From the NCBI GenBank assembly GCA_004764695.1, contig SMSO01000034.1, positions 4,100,501 to 4,164,500 on the forward strand: 64,000 bases of DNA, read 5' to 3'. The notes under the pieces are model-generated. The model worked only from the letters and a program-made list of their open reading frames with translations, did no database searches and was not told where the DNA came from. Of this stretch, positions 10,835-20,780 are shown in pieces. The stretch's first letter is position 1. Each line of letters starts with the position of its first letter. Position numbers and translations under genes: made by a program. Source of the stretch: Schizochytrium sp. TIO01 (Eukaryota > Sar > Bigyra > Thraustochytrida > Thraustochytriidae).

Positions 10835-13800
10835 CTAAGGTGCAATATAGTTGCCAGCACCAGGACATACCCCCCGATGACGAATCCACCCCGTCAATTG
10901 ACATAGACGGGAGCAATAAAAATCAGGAGAGTCACAATGAGGACATGAACGAAGTTCCTCCCGTGCACCACATACAACACACTGAAGAGGAGGGTGGCCC
11001 TCCAAGGCGCAAAGGATGTCACTCCGATGCATTTGGAGGTCGCACTCGGTAGGGTCTAACAAAAAGTCACCCTTCAAGGAGAAGTGCGCGAGGTCACGAT
11101 CCTGATACGCGCGACTGTATAGGGTGCCGTGCTGTCGCACGTGGTCTCCGGGAAACCAATAATTGTTTACACCACGGTCAAGGCGCATCACGCCCTGAGC
11201 CCGGACAAATTCAATACCATCATCCCGAAAATTCGCGTTGAGGAAAGAAATGAAATCGTAGAGACAATTGAAGTTCTCATTTGGGGAACATCCCCAACCA
11301 TCTAGAAGCTGGCAGGTGTCAGTGAAAGGGCGTTCTCCAGCTGAGCCACCAATTGCACAAAGTTCACCAGTAACCAGCCAGTGGTTTGCTAAATCGTGCA
11401 CCATTTCAAAGGTTTCTCCAACTTCGCCTTTATGAAATAATTGACCCATAGTGACGGTCTCAGCGTCAATAAGAGCACCGCCATAGAAGAGCGGGACGCA
11501 AATGAGATCATTGTATTTGGCAATATCCTCGGAGCTCTGGCCTGCCATACCAATATAGGGTCCGTCCTTGGTCCAACCAGGGTAGCTTGTGGGAAGATAC
11601 GCATAGGCAAACTTATCTCGCAGCCATCCCATGGCTGGGTTGAGAACTTTGCGGTCAAAATCAGAGACTTTCATATTCGCAGGGACAGTAACTTCGCGCC
11701 AGATGGTGGGGCGAAGATATGTAAGCTTGACTCGAATGGTTAAAATCTCGTCCACAAGTTGATGTTTACAAACTGACTCGAGAAGTCTCTGACCAACAAT
11801 AACACGCTTCTTACCTTCATCCATTAGGTCTTGACAAGCGCGCACGAATGACACAGGTGGTATGCCACCACTCGAAATGCCCTCCTTCAGACGTTTCGCT
11901 TCAATGGCTTCTGTGATCGAGTCCGCCAGTTCCTTTGCCTCAGGTCTAATAAGAGCAACCGTGTGATCGTCTTCAGCATGAGTTACTCGTTGGGACCATA
12001 TTTCCCAAAAGGCTTCGTTCGTGAAAAATACGGCAGGAAGAAGCTCTAGTCCTTCCTCAGACAGATACATCGGATAGTTAAATAAACTACGAATGCGATC
12101 AACCATTTTGCTTGTAAACGGACCTCGGTATCCAGCTGACCTCAGGTCATCGGGTCCAAATGCCATTACAACACGTAACATTGCTTCAATTCGTTCGCCA
12201 TCCCTCCGTTCTGTTGCACATGCCAGGGATGAAGCGTTTTCAATGCCCATCATAAGTACATCGTCAACGTTAGGCGGCAAAAGAGGTGTGTTTACCAGAG
12301 CGTAAATACCACCCATTTCGCTGGCAGTTTTTTCGAAGACCAGGCCATTAACCTCATTTGCAATGAGCTGAATGTCAATACGTGGAATCCGTAGGTATCC
12401 AACAGCACTCATAGGTATTTTATCTTGTTGAGGGGGGTTTCGAAGAAGTCGCTGGCCTTCCTCTTCAGAAATACTAAGGTCAGGTTCAAAGCCAAATTCT
12501 GTCTGACGCATAGGCGCATCCCCGAAGACGTCTCCAGATACAGAGAACTGCATGCCTCCACCCAAAACGATTCGACCATCAGGAATCTGTCCTGCCCAAT
12601 AGTTGCAACACAAGTCAAGGTCAACGCCGCAACCGCATGTTCTAAGCCGTACCCAGACCATCGTTTCGGGGTCAAATTGGAACATTTCACTCCAAGCCCA
12701 AAGTCTTCGGTCTACTGTAGTCAGCATTTCGCCTGGTGTAGGCGGAACACAAATGCCGTTTGCACCTCCTATAACAAGAATTTTTTCTTTCCTTAAACCT
12801 TTGTGGTCTTTATAGTCCATGATCTTCCCCTCAGCAGCACCAGCGATGCTTTCGTCATATGTCACCATTGTGTGGTAAAATACACCAGAAGGTGGTGTTC
12901 CTACAACGGGGATGCGATGCCATGAGCGTGTAATAAAGTCAAAAACCTCCATGATGTCCAGAACATTGTCTTCGCCTGCGGTGTTTGCTCCTCCATGGAT
13001 AAACAGTCGGTCATTGGCGACGCAGCAACCTGGGAAAAGACGTGGTGTGGGCCTATCAATCATATATCCAAGAATGTCGCCTGTTTTACGCCTTGTTAGG
13101 TTGCGATGCCTTTTTGTTAAGCTATACCAAGTAGGAGATTGGTTTCCTTCTGGTGCTGAGTTCTTCTTCGTTGCTGAGTTTGTTGCTGAGTTTATGGTTT
13201 GTGATTCTCCTGCAGCACTTGGGTTAGGCCTCGATCGAGAAGTGCTTGCGCAAACCTCGTGGCCAGGCAAGTTGCGACATTCGTAAAGCGCAAATGGCAT
13301 GTCTGTCTCGCTCCGTGGTACGCCGCCAAAGAGGTATAATCTCCCATTATGACTCGCAAGCACGTGAGCTGCCCTGGGTCCTGGTCCATCGCCCTTCGGC
13401 ACAATCTTTTCCCATCTGAACACAAAATCGTTCAATAGACTTTGTTCTGGCGAGGGCAATTTCAGACTCCACAGGTCCTCTAAAAATTGTGGCTTCTTGC
13501 TCGTGCTAGCCAGTCCTCCATGAATATACAGCCTGTCGCCTAGTTTCGTTGACGCCGCGCAGTATCTCTGCGGCGGAGGGTTTTCCACTCTATACCGCGC
13601 CCAGATATTCTTGTGGCAATCAAAGACCCAGATATGGTCCGATTCTGTTAAGATTGGTTTTGCTGCATTGACTCTTTCTAGAGCGGGTCTCCATTTAGGA
13701 TCTACATTTTTCGTAACCTGTTGCAATCTTGGAGCACCTCCAGAACCAAACCCTTGCGGCATCCCCAATCCTGGACCGCCGTGCCCGTGGCTCTGAGATG

Positions 13801-14419
13801 ATATCGAGTTATTCATAGCAGACGACCCTCCAGAATGACCAAAGCCTGCTGCTGCTGCGGCTTCTAGGCGCTGGATGTCATGTTTAACACCAGGTCCAAA
13901 TCGAGTTCCAAGGCACACGAATACTCTATGACCGTGGAGTGCCCAACAATGGTCTCCGGTGATGGGCGGCCTGCTACCTCGCTCAAGGTCAGCGTGAACA
14001 TCCAGAAGAGCCCTCGGGCTTGCGTTAAGCGCGTCCCAGCTCGCATTAAGCGCATCCTGACGCTGAGCAACGTAGTCGTCGCGGAGGAACTTGGACCTTG
14101 CGAGGTCAGAGCTCCTCGAGTATACTTCACGCACAGCTGCCTCTGCTCGAGGACGCATCCGGCGCTGTAGACCCACGCGGACCTCATCTAATAGATCCTC
14201 CTCTGACATTCCGGCGCATGACGGAAGCACCATTGGAGTTGAAGCAGGTGGCTTCGGAGGCGAAGTCGAAAGTAATGCTTTTGAAGTTGAAACCGGTTTG
14301 GAAACTGATGACAGAGTACGAACAGAGCCAGAGACCGAGTCAGGGTGAGCGGGATCGGGAGAGGAGGTAGTTCCATTGTTTTGGCGCTGGGCAGACCTGC
14401 GCAAGGAGGGCGACGACAT
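10835..14419 (-). CDS. Kelch-repeat, pRiA4b-type and MYND zinc-finger fusion protein
   Basis: A 1194-aa protein. The frame stays open upstream to 14674 but has no ATG there; the first ATG is at 14417-14419 (MSSPSLRRS). Residues 1-100 are low complexity. Kelch-type strands follow, each with a hydrophobic-Gly-Gly core: RLYIHGG near 293, RLYLFGG near 360, RLFIHGG near 470, ILVIGG near 546 and RIVLGGG near 616. A pRiA4b ORF-3-like domain lies near 890-1000 (RPTIWREVTVP, then MGW), a family known from bacteria and some eukaryotes. The C-terminus is a MYND finger (about 1140-1185) with ordered CxxC, CxxC, YCSRLC and HRGVC ligands. Kelch and MYND domains bind protein partners; no enzymatic centre is visible. 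The biological role is unknown. An adaptor or chromatin/ubiquitin role would be a guess. Confidence 0.8.
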   Translation of the reverse strand: MSSPSLRRSAQRQNNGTTSSPDPAHPDSVSGSVRTLSSVSKPVSTSKALLSTSPPKPPASTPMVLPSCAGMSEEDLLDEVRVGLQRRMRPRAEAAVREVYSRSSDLARSKFLRDDYVAQRQDALNASWDALNASPRALLDVHADLERGSRPPITGDHCWALHGHRVFVCLGTRFGPGVKHDIQRLEAAAAAGFGHSGGSSAMNNSISSQSHGHGGPGLGMPQGFGSGGAPRLQQVTKNVDPKWRPALERVNAAKPILTESDHIWVFDCHKNIWARYRVENPPPQRYCAASTKLGDRLYIHGGLASTSKKPQFLEDLWSLKLPSPEQSLLNDFVFRWEKIVPKGDGPGPRAAHVLASHNGRLYLFGGVPRSETDMPFALYECRNLPGHEVCASTSRSRPNPSAAGESQTINSATNSATKKNSAPEGNQSPTWYSLTKRHRNLTRRKTGDILGYMIDRPTPRLFPGCCVANDRLFIHGGANTAGEDNVLDIMEVFDFITRSWHRIPVVGTPPSGVFYHTMVTYDESIAGAAEGKIMDYKDHKGLRKEKILVIGGANGICVPPTPGEMLTTVDRRLWAWSEMFQFDPETMVWVRLRTCGCGVDLDLCCNYWAGQIPDGRIVLGGGMQFSVSGDVFGDAPMRQTEFGFEPDLSISEEEGQRLLRNPPQQDKIPMSAVGYLRIPRIDIQLIANEVNGLVFEKTASEMGGIYALVNTPLLPPNVDDVLMMGIENASSLACATERRDGERIEAMLRVVMAFGPDDLRSAGYRGPFTSKMVDRIRSLFNYPMYLSEEGLELLPAVFFTNEAFWEIWSQRVTHAEDDHTVALIRPEAKELADSITEAIEAKRLKEGISSGGIPPVSFVRACQDLMDEGKKRVIVGQRLLESVCKHQLVDEILTIRVKLTYLRPTIWREVTVPANMKVSDFDRKVLNPAMGWLRDKFAYAYLPTSYPGWTKDGPYIGMAGQSSEDIAKYNDLICVPLFYGGALIDAETVTMGQLFHKGEVGETFEMVHDLANHWLVTGELCAIGGSAGERPFTDTCQLLDGWGCSPNENFNCLYDFISFLNANFRDDGIEFVRAQGVMRLDRGVNNYWFPGDHVRQHGTLYSRAYQDRDLAHFSLKGDFLLDPTECDLQMHRSDILCALEGHPPLQCVVCGAREELRSCPHCDSPDFYCSRLCQLTGWIRHRGVCPGAGNYIAP

Positions 14420-15472
14420 GCCCGCCAAGAAACCTAGAGATGGATGGAGCTCGCGATATGGCGACGAGGTTGGAGAGAACGACCTGAAGACCGGGGGAGG
14501 AAAGCCAGTTGCAAGCGTAGCCAGGAACCAAGCGCCTGGCTGGCAGACTGACCCGTTTCTAAAGCGGCAGCGCAGAGCGGAGCAGAGCTCGCTCTGTCTG
14601 CTGTTGGTGTTTCCACGCGATTGAGTGACTGAGCGAGAAGAAAATATGACGACCCAAAAAGAACATGAATGCAATTATAAAATGAAAACATATGGAAACA
14701 AATGGAACAAATTGCAATTTTCTACTATACGAGTTTTTAGTTCACTGTTGCCATCGTCGTTCCATTTATTTGTTTCTTTTGCTTCTTTGAAAACAAAAGA
14801 GGAACAATTCGTGATAGTAGTAACTATGAGCTCATTAAGAGTGATAGCAATGGAGGGAAAAACAAAAAAGGGAAAAAGTTATGGCAGGAGAGGGAGTGGT
14901 CAGGAGGAGAAGAACAGAACACGATATAGGAAGTCCATAAGGTACATTATGGTTAAACAGAACGCAGCGGCAATGATGATAATTTGGGATGAAACGAAAT
15001 CGGGAATCTTAATGTCAAAAAATAATGCTGGAAGGAATCATACGTGGTTGTTCTACAAGACGAAGTGGAGTGGGCAGAGAAATTTGGGATTTTTATGCTT
15101 TGTAATTATTGTACGAATACTGAATGGTGGGATAGTTACCTTTAAAAAATGAGGGTAGATTTTCCTTGAAATCTAATTTTTGGGTACGTTGAATACTAGC
15201 GCAAGGGGAATTAGTTTCGTTCCATTACCTTTGTTATCAAGTGTTTTCATTTTTGCGATTTCATATTTCACCATCTTAGGTGATGCAAGCTGCTTAGAAC
15301 TAGAACACCAAAATTAGAGGTCATCTTCAATTTACAAGTCGAGAAAATCTTTATACATGCTGAAAAAAACTATATGAACAGCAAGCACGCAACAACCTTC
15401 AATAAAGTGAAGTCGCACTTTCGTAGACTCGTTGGTTTGCTGCTTTTCAAAATGAAAGAACCACTTACATGT
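14420..15472. other. Spacer between two minus-strand genes
   Basis: The first 250 bases are GC-rich and are probably 5' UTR or an undefined first exon of the kelch/MYND gene. From about 14650 the DNA becomes AT-rich. A plus-strand frame at 14646-15152 (168 codons from an ATG) shows no domain and Lys/Asn/Ile-rich composition, so I do not call it. Confidence 0.5.
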
Positions 15473-17032
15473 TTAAACTCCAGGACCCGAAGAGAAGAAC
15501 GATGACACATATAAACTCTTGCCGAGAGATTCTTGCGAGTAAGGCGCTCGCCAGAGACCTGAATGAACTCCGTAAGATGCAAAAAGTTCCAAAGGATTAC
15601 GCAAGACCACATCTGGGTTTGCCGGACTGTTCTTGTCACCAAGATCATGGATCAACAGCAGAGCCATCATAGATCTTGCAGTGCCAGGCTCGAACGAAGT
15701 CAAAGGTGGAAAGTTCTCTAAACCCCTGATTGCGCGAGCAACAGTGGCCACATGCATAACAGAGTCAGTGCGGCTCGCAGGTGCCATGTTAACCGATACT
15801 ACACACTTGTTTACCTCACGGGCCACCATTGCACGCCAGTTCTGGAGTGTCTTAGCAAGCAGATAGTTTGGACCCTGCATGGTAACAATGCCATCAAAAA
15901 CGTAAATCTCCTTGGATTTATCCACAGCATCCTCATTGATTGAGTCTGCCACAACAGGGGGATTGTTGGCAGGTTCAAAAGGGCCAAGCATCATGCTCAT
16001 GGCAGACTGCCACAAACTGCGACCATTCTTCTGACGCTTTTGCGAGGCCTCCCATGCAGCCTTAGGAATCGTATACAAGAGTGCAGGGGTGCCCAAATAA
16101 GTGAGGCTAGTGTCAGGACGCTTCTCAATGGTACTCTTCAGCACCGCATCCATTGCAACAGACGCCCGCACATGATCAGCACCATCGAGATAAATGTAGG
16201 AGCCAATAACTAGACGCTTTCCAGGAAAGATGGACTCCAGCCAGTTTGCCAGCTCCGGGGTATGCGTGAGAATATCTGCACCGCACATAGACGCAACATA
16301 ATCCGGGTCCTCAAGCTTATCCTTATCTGCGACCTCACCGATGATCGGTACGGTAAGCGATGCTCCTTCAGGGGCATTCTGTACAAGCTGGATAAGACGC
16401 CTCTGCCGCGATTCGTTTGGGCGAGCGACAGCCACGACATTCAAGCCCATCTCGAGAAGAGGTTCCAAAGGACAAAGCTCTGAAGTCGCGCCAAGGATCA
16501 CAAAGTAAGTGTCCTTTAAAGCCTTGATATATTCTTCGCCAGAACTGAGTAAGTCTTTCAAGGCATCAAGAACATCGGGTTCAATGTAGTCCTTTTCGAG
16601 CATATTCTGAACGGTTTTGATGAGTTCATCACCAGAAGCAATCTTGCTGCCACACGGTACACTAAACGCCTCATGAAGATTGACGACACGTTTGCCCTCA
16701 GATTTGATAGTGGCAGTCGTGGGAACTCCAGAGTACTTTCTTAGAGCCTCATCAAGCTTGCAGGACTCTCCATCGCGCACAAAATCGAATGTCTCGTATA
16801 CAGCGTCAAGACCCTGTTGCGCCACCTTGAGCGTCAACTCTGGAGTGCGAACGCTCTTTCTAGTGAGCTCTTTGGCATGGATCTGGTATTTCTGCCGCCA
16901 ATTCTTTTCTGAAGACAAGGCCTCCACGCCATCTTCATCAACTCCAGCGAAAGCTTTCGACCAAATATCTTTGGCAGGTTGCGTAGAAGTACGCCGACCT
17001 GAGGCATCCTCCGGAAACTGCACGCCCGACAT
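15473..17032 (-). CDS. Unrecognised 519-aa protein with a Rossmann-like motif
   Basis: The frame is open from 17194, but the first ATG is at 17030-17032 (MSGVQFPEDASG), which I take as the start. The N-terminal 150 residues are mainly helical. Near residue 230 a hydrophobic strand leads into a Gly/Ala/Ser turn, YFVILGATSEL, followed by a helix and NVVAVARP, the layout of a Rossmann-type nucleotide-binding fold resembling short-chain dehydrogenases. Later come LVIGSYIYLDGADH, LTYLGTPALLYTIPKAAW and conserved-looking Trp-rich segments. The complete SDR catalytic set (Ser, YxxxK) is not obvious, so an oxidoreductase call would be unsafe. The protein ends in SSFFSSGPGV with no clear targeting signal. 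It looks like a real conserved protein of unknown function. Confidence 0.75.
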   Translation of the reverse strand: MSGVQFPEDASGRRTSTQPAKDIWSKAFAGVDEDGVEALSSEKNWRQKYQIHAKELTRKSVRTPELTLKVAQQGLDAVYETFDFVRDGESCKLDEALRKYSGVPTTATIKSEGKRVVNLHEAFSVPCGSKIASGDELIKTVQNMLEKDYIEPDVLDALKDLLSSGEEYIKALKDTYFVILGATSELCPLEPLLEMGLNVVAVARPNESRQRRLIQLVQNAPEGASLTVPIIGEVADKDKLEDPDYVASMCGADILTHTPELANWLESIFPGKRLVIGSYIYLDGADHVRASVAMDAVLKSTIEKRPDTSLTYLGTPALLYTIPKAAWEASQKRQKNGRSLWQSAMSMMLGPFEPANNPPVVADSINEDAVDKSKEIYVFDGIVTMQGPNYLLAKTLQNWRAMVAREVNKCVVSVNMAPASRTDSVMHVATVARAIRGLENFPPLTSFEPGTARSMMALLLIHDLGDKNSPANPDVVLRNPLELFASYGVHSGLWRAPYSQESLGKSLYVSSFFSSGPGV

Positions 17033-17872
17033 TGCAAGATGCGAAGAACCTTCTACACCTGCTTCTACTATTATGCTCCGTGAGTTGCGATTTGAGAATA
17101 ACTGCGCGTGATCGTATATGGCGCAAATGCCTCTTCGCCCGAGTTTTCTATCTTCTAAAGAACTTAGATTGGGATTTGTTGTTTCGCTTGCCAAAGATAA
17201 CAGGGGCCTCCAAGTTGTGCATCATTATGGCGATCTTCTTACGTCACAGGTGCACTCGGGAAACTTCTCAATCCTATAGAAAGCGCTAGCTACAGCATTA
17301 ACATATGACACCATACCCACGTTAACAGAAGAGTACCTTTCAGAATAAAAACTTAAAACAAGAATATCAACACTCTCGGAGGTCACTCCTAAAATCTTTC
17401 TGGTAAAAACTCAAGCTAAGACAAGATGATGCCGAACAACTTATCAAGAACAAGAATTACGATATGCATTCCTTCCTTGTATCCTGACAGTGTTATGTTG
17501 TAGCAATTGTCGGAGTTGAAAGAAAACTAGTGTAATGGTAGGTATGACAGATTTATAAAACTTGTGAGGACATGGAAAACTAGCTATAGATACACACCCG
17601 CCCGTCCAATCTGGACTAGGGGAAGTATGCTTACTCAGCAAAGGAAATGGTGCTATGATTGTATTGTGTGAAGACCCAGGCCAAGATCTGAGGAGAAGGG
17701 AGCGACAAATCAAAGAAAGCAAATTTATATTGTGAATGATGCAGCTCAGGCTTCCTGGAAACTGTAAACTATTTATGTAGCAAGGAAACATGATTGGGAG
17801 TTGCTGAGTTGCTGGTGCTCTTGTCATTGTTCTACTTTTACGAAGACCTTATAAGGCATGTTAAATCTCGAT
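17033..17872. other. Spacer between two minus-strand genes
   Basis: It contains the 5' UTR of the gene ending at 17032 and the 3' region of the Sec1 gene. A 127-codon minus-strand frame at 17444-17827 has no domain and is not called. No repeat of note. Confidence 0.45.
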
Positions 17873-20266
17873 TTACTCAGCGTTGCCTCCCATACAGCCG
17901 CACGAAAATAATCCGCCTCGCTTCTTCTTTTGGGGCTTGCGCGGGGAGATGGGCTGTGGGCCATCTGGATCGACCTCATCCAAATTGGCTTCGCCACCGT
18001 CAGCCTGGCTGGCCTCACGCTTAAGCCGTGACTCAATAGCTTCCTTCTTGGCCCTTTCAAACTCAGCAAGCTCCTCAAAGTATGCCATGTCACGGTTGGG
18101 CTCAAGAAATTTGAGCTGATGCAGAAACTCTTCTGGTGCAATCAAATGCGACGAGCCGACCACAACGTCCCGGTTTGTATTGCGCATCACTTTGTGGATC
18201 GCAGCAAGTTCGCTGTACGTGGCTCCACCTGCAATAAACACGATAACGCGGGCCCCGCGAGGGTTGCGTTTCTCATTAATAGCCTGACGCAGTTTAGTGC
18301 CTTCGGCTTCCTCCTTTTTACGCGCAGTTGCTGTTGCGGAGCCATTTTTAGGTCGTTTACGTGCTGAAAGAGTTTCTGTTTCGGGGGGCAAAGGAGGAGA
18401 CGCTGGTGATGCCGTAGAGGGACTCTCGTCTTTACGAGCCGAGCGAAAAGCACTGACAAAAGCGGAGCCAAAGCTAGCCTTAGGCTCTGTGCCATTGACT
18501 GGGAGGCTTCCGGCAGAGTAGTTGTTACTTGCACCATCATCCACAGTAACAGGCGGATCCATTACATAAGGGAAGTCATCGCGTCGCAGCTGCTTTGTAC
18601 AGGCCTTTTCGACAATCTCTGCAACAAGAGGGGTGTAACGGTCGCGAGCATCGTTTGTGTTGAGTGCGAGTTGCTTGGCTAGTCTAATGCGCTCCTTCAG
18701 CTCGGGATCACTTGATCCACTGGAGTTGGAACCACCACCCATTCGCACGCCGAGATAAGACAAATTAAGTAGCATGGACTGAACAGCAAGTGGCAATTGC
18801 GGGTTTGCAGACTCCAGAATGTGGCGCCGATCCTCCTCGCGCATACCTTCTTGGGTGATCATGTACAGACCAACTAGACGTGCAGTCTCCATCACCCCTA
18901 CAGTGGGGTCCCGCACAATCTTCATAATTTCGGACGCCATCGAGGCTTCAGACACCTCCTGGCCGTCTTGATTAACATGGGTAATCAATGTCTGCTCAAG
19001 CATTGTAATATCAAGCAAACGACGCGTAGCCACCTTGTGCATGCAAAGCTTGGTAAGCTGCAAGTGTGTGGTGTGGCGGCTCACAAGCTCTTGGAACTCT
19101 GGCAGCTCACGCACAGCACGCTGCATCTCTTCGAGGCTCACTTCATCATCACCCTCACCGCGGCGCTTCATCTTATAAAGTGAATGGCCTGTGTAAGTTT
19201 GGAGCTCCGATTGCAGGGTCTGCATAACCTGTTTGATGTGCATGTGGCGAAAGTCAACCCAGAGTGGGTCATCCTCGTTTAGAAGACAAGCGCTCACATC
19301 TGACTCCGCGTCAGGCATGGGCTCAAGTACGAGGCGAGGGTCCTCATCCTGGCCGCTATAACCTTCTATGGGACCCTTGAAGTAGCGACAGAGTCCGTCG
19401 TGAACATTGAGAAGGTCGTTAATCAATGCCTGATAGTAGAACGAGTGCAAAAGAGGTGTTGCCGGGTCCTTTGCACGATCAAGGATGATCAGAGTTGAGC
19501 GCAGCGACTGGTTGGCATCAGCACCGCCACCTCGCCATGAAAAGTCATGATTGGTTTTGATAAAGGTTTTGAAGTGGTCATCGAAGGTATTTGCCAGTTC
19601 AACACTCACAGTGCTATCTGCGTCATATCTAACAAAAGGGTACTCATTGAGCGTAGCACAGAGGGTAACAAGGTTCTCTGCCATGGACGAAATACAGCCA
19701 CCACGAAACGTACGACGCTCATTATAGAGTTCCACCATTGCGGCCGGTCGATCAAAGTGAAAAACATTTTCTTCAATAGCCATGTAGTTCAGGTTAATCT
19801 CGCTGAGTGTCGCGAGACGCCGCTTCAGCCCATTGGTTCCCTTGATCGCTGCAAGTTCGTCATCGCCAATAGTCCGGAGGAAGAACACGTGAACGCGGCT
19901 GTATTGAGGTTTCTCCATGTTTGCAAAGTCATTGCAAAGATGGTCAACTGATGAGGTGGTAGGATCGAGAACATAGACAGCCTCGAGCTCCGGAAACGGC
20001 TGACGCCTTTTTTCGAGCGACTCTACAAGTGCAATACCAGCGTCGGTGATATCAAACACTCTGACGGCTGCTCCGAGAACGCGAGTTGCTCGTTGGTCAA
20101 GCACAAGTACTCTGTAAGCGTGTTCTCCACGCTTTTGGTTGAGCGACCTAAGCATATCGTCTAAAATAGCATGGCGCGTAATTTCACGCATGCTATGCCA
20201 CTCGCCAGATTGCTGGCCAATATTGCCACTGAAGGCTGCCATGGCAGCTGATTGAGAAGTCGCCAT
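17873..20266 (-). CDS. Sec1/Munc18 (SM) family syntaxin-binding protein
   Basis: A 797-aa SM protein, which clasps syntaxin/SNARE bundles to drive vesicle fusion, probably exocytosis at the plasma membrane. Family features: an N-terminal domain with LDDMLRSLN and YRVLVLDQRATRVLGAA; EAVYVLDPTT; YSRVHVFFLRT; LIILDRAKDPATPLLHSFYY (around 255-275), the classic SM block; and a C-terminal domain with ARVIVFIAGGATYSE near 678-692. It is longer than typical Sec1/Munc18 (about 600 aa). There is a Ser/Pro/Lys-rich insert at about 590-665 and a C-terminal extension of about 75 residues, acidic then strongly basic, ending PQKKKRGGLFSCGCMGGNAE. The CxC after a basic cluster looks like a lipidation and membrane-contact motif (inference). 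Single exon, start at the first ATG. Confidence 0.88.
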   Translation of the reverse strand: MATSQSAAMAAFSGNIGQQSGEWHSMREITRHAILDDMLRSLNQKRGEHAYRVLVLDQRATRVLGAAVRVFDITDAGIALVESLEKRRQPFPELEAVYVLDPTTSSVDHLCNDFANMEKPQYSRVHVFFLRTIGDDELAAIKGTNGLKRRLATLSEINLNYMAIEENVFHFDRPAAMVELYNERRTFRGGCISSMAENLVTLCATLNEYPFVRYDADSTVSVELANTFDDHFKTFIKTNHDFSWRGGGADANQSLRSTLIILDRAKDPATPLLHSFYYQALINDLLNVHDGLCRYFKGPIEGYSGQDEDPRLVLEPMPDAESDVSACLLNEDDPLWVDFRHMHIKQVMQTLQSELQTYTGHSLYKMKRRGEGDDEVSLEEMQRAVRELPEFQELVSRHTTHLQLTKLCMHKVATRRLLDITMLEQTLITHVNQDGQEVSEASMASEIMKIVRDPTVGVMETARLVGLYMITQEGMREEDRRHILESANPQLPLAVQSMLLNLSYLGVRMGGGSNSSGSSDPELKERIRLAKQLALNTNDARDRYTPLVAEIVEKACTKQLRRDDFPYVMDPPVTVDDGASNNYSAGSLPVNGTEPKASFGSAFVSAFRSARKDESPSTASPASPPLPPETETLSARKRPKNGSATATARKKEEAEGTKLRQAINEKRNPRGARVIVFIAGGATYSELAAIHKVMRNTNRDVVVGSSHLIAPEEFLHQLKFLEPNRDMAYFEELAEFERAKKEAIESRLKREASQADGGEANLDEVDPDGPQPISPRKPQKKKRGGLFSCGCMGGNAE

Positions 20267-20546
20267 CGTGCTTTTTCAGATTTACAAGAATTCTTAAAAT
20301 CTTGTTGCCTAAATATGTGTCTCAGGAGACTCTGAGGTGCAAAAACGAACTGGTGCACCTCAACAAATTATATAGCACCGTACCTCCCTGCCACGTATTA
20401 AAATTAACTTGCTGTGGAGCAAGTACAGGATAGAAGTATCAGCGTGCCCCGCACGAGGACCCAGCGACGGCTCGACAGAGTTTTGCAAGCAGTGTGAACG
20501 ACCTAAACAACGACTGCCAGCCTGCCTGCCTGAGGCCGACGCTTAC

Positions 20547-20780
20547 CTCAAATCCCCGCTCCAACCGGTCTTGAGCGGACTTTGCTAAATCAGTCAACAG
20601 CAGGTAGCAGCGAGCCACTATCCTCTCCACGCTGCCCCAGTCCCCGCCCGTGCAAAGACCCGAGTTGGCGCCGCAGCTCGCGATCAAGAACTGTATGCCC
20701 GCGCGACGACTCCAAATGAGTGAGTCAATTGATTGATAGATTTCAGAGGTATTTACTCTAGGTAGTATCTACTTATTATT
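20547..20780 (-). other. Possible orphan exon upstream of the Sec1 gene
   Basis: A minus-strand open frame without an ATG runs from about 20780 and reads like protein (for example WGSVERIVARCYLLLTDLAK). It reaches GAG at 20547-20549, directly followed by GTAAGC at 20546-20541, a good splice-donor sequence. Downstream of the GTAAGC the frame degrades into Ser/Arg/Cys-rich text. I could not find an acceptor that joins it in frame to the Sec1 ATG at 20266. It may be a 5' UTR exon, part of another gene, or chance in a GC-rich patch. Confidence 0.2.

Noticed and set aside
14420-14674. N-terminal extension of the kelch/MYND frame
   Set aside because: Open but without an ATG; the sequence is GC-rich and more likely 5' UTR. 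The ATG at 14419 was used instead.
14646-15152. 168-codon plus-strand frame
   Set aside because: AT-rich, Lys/Asn/Ile-rich, no domain and poor start context; could be chance. Transcript data would be needed.
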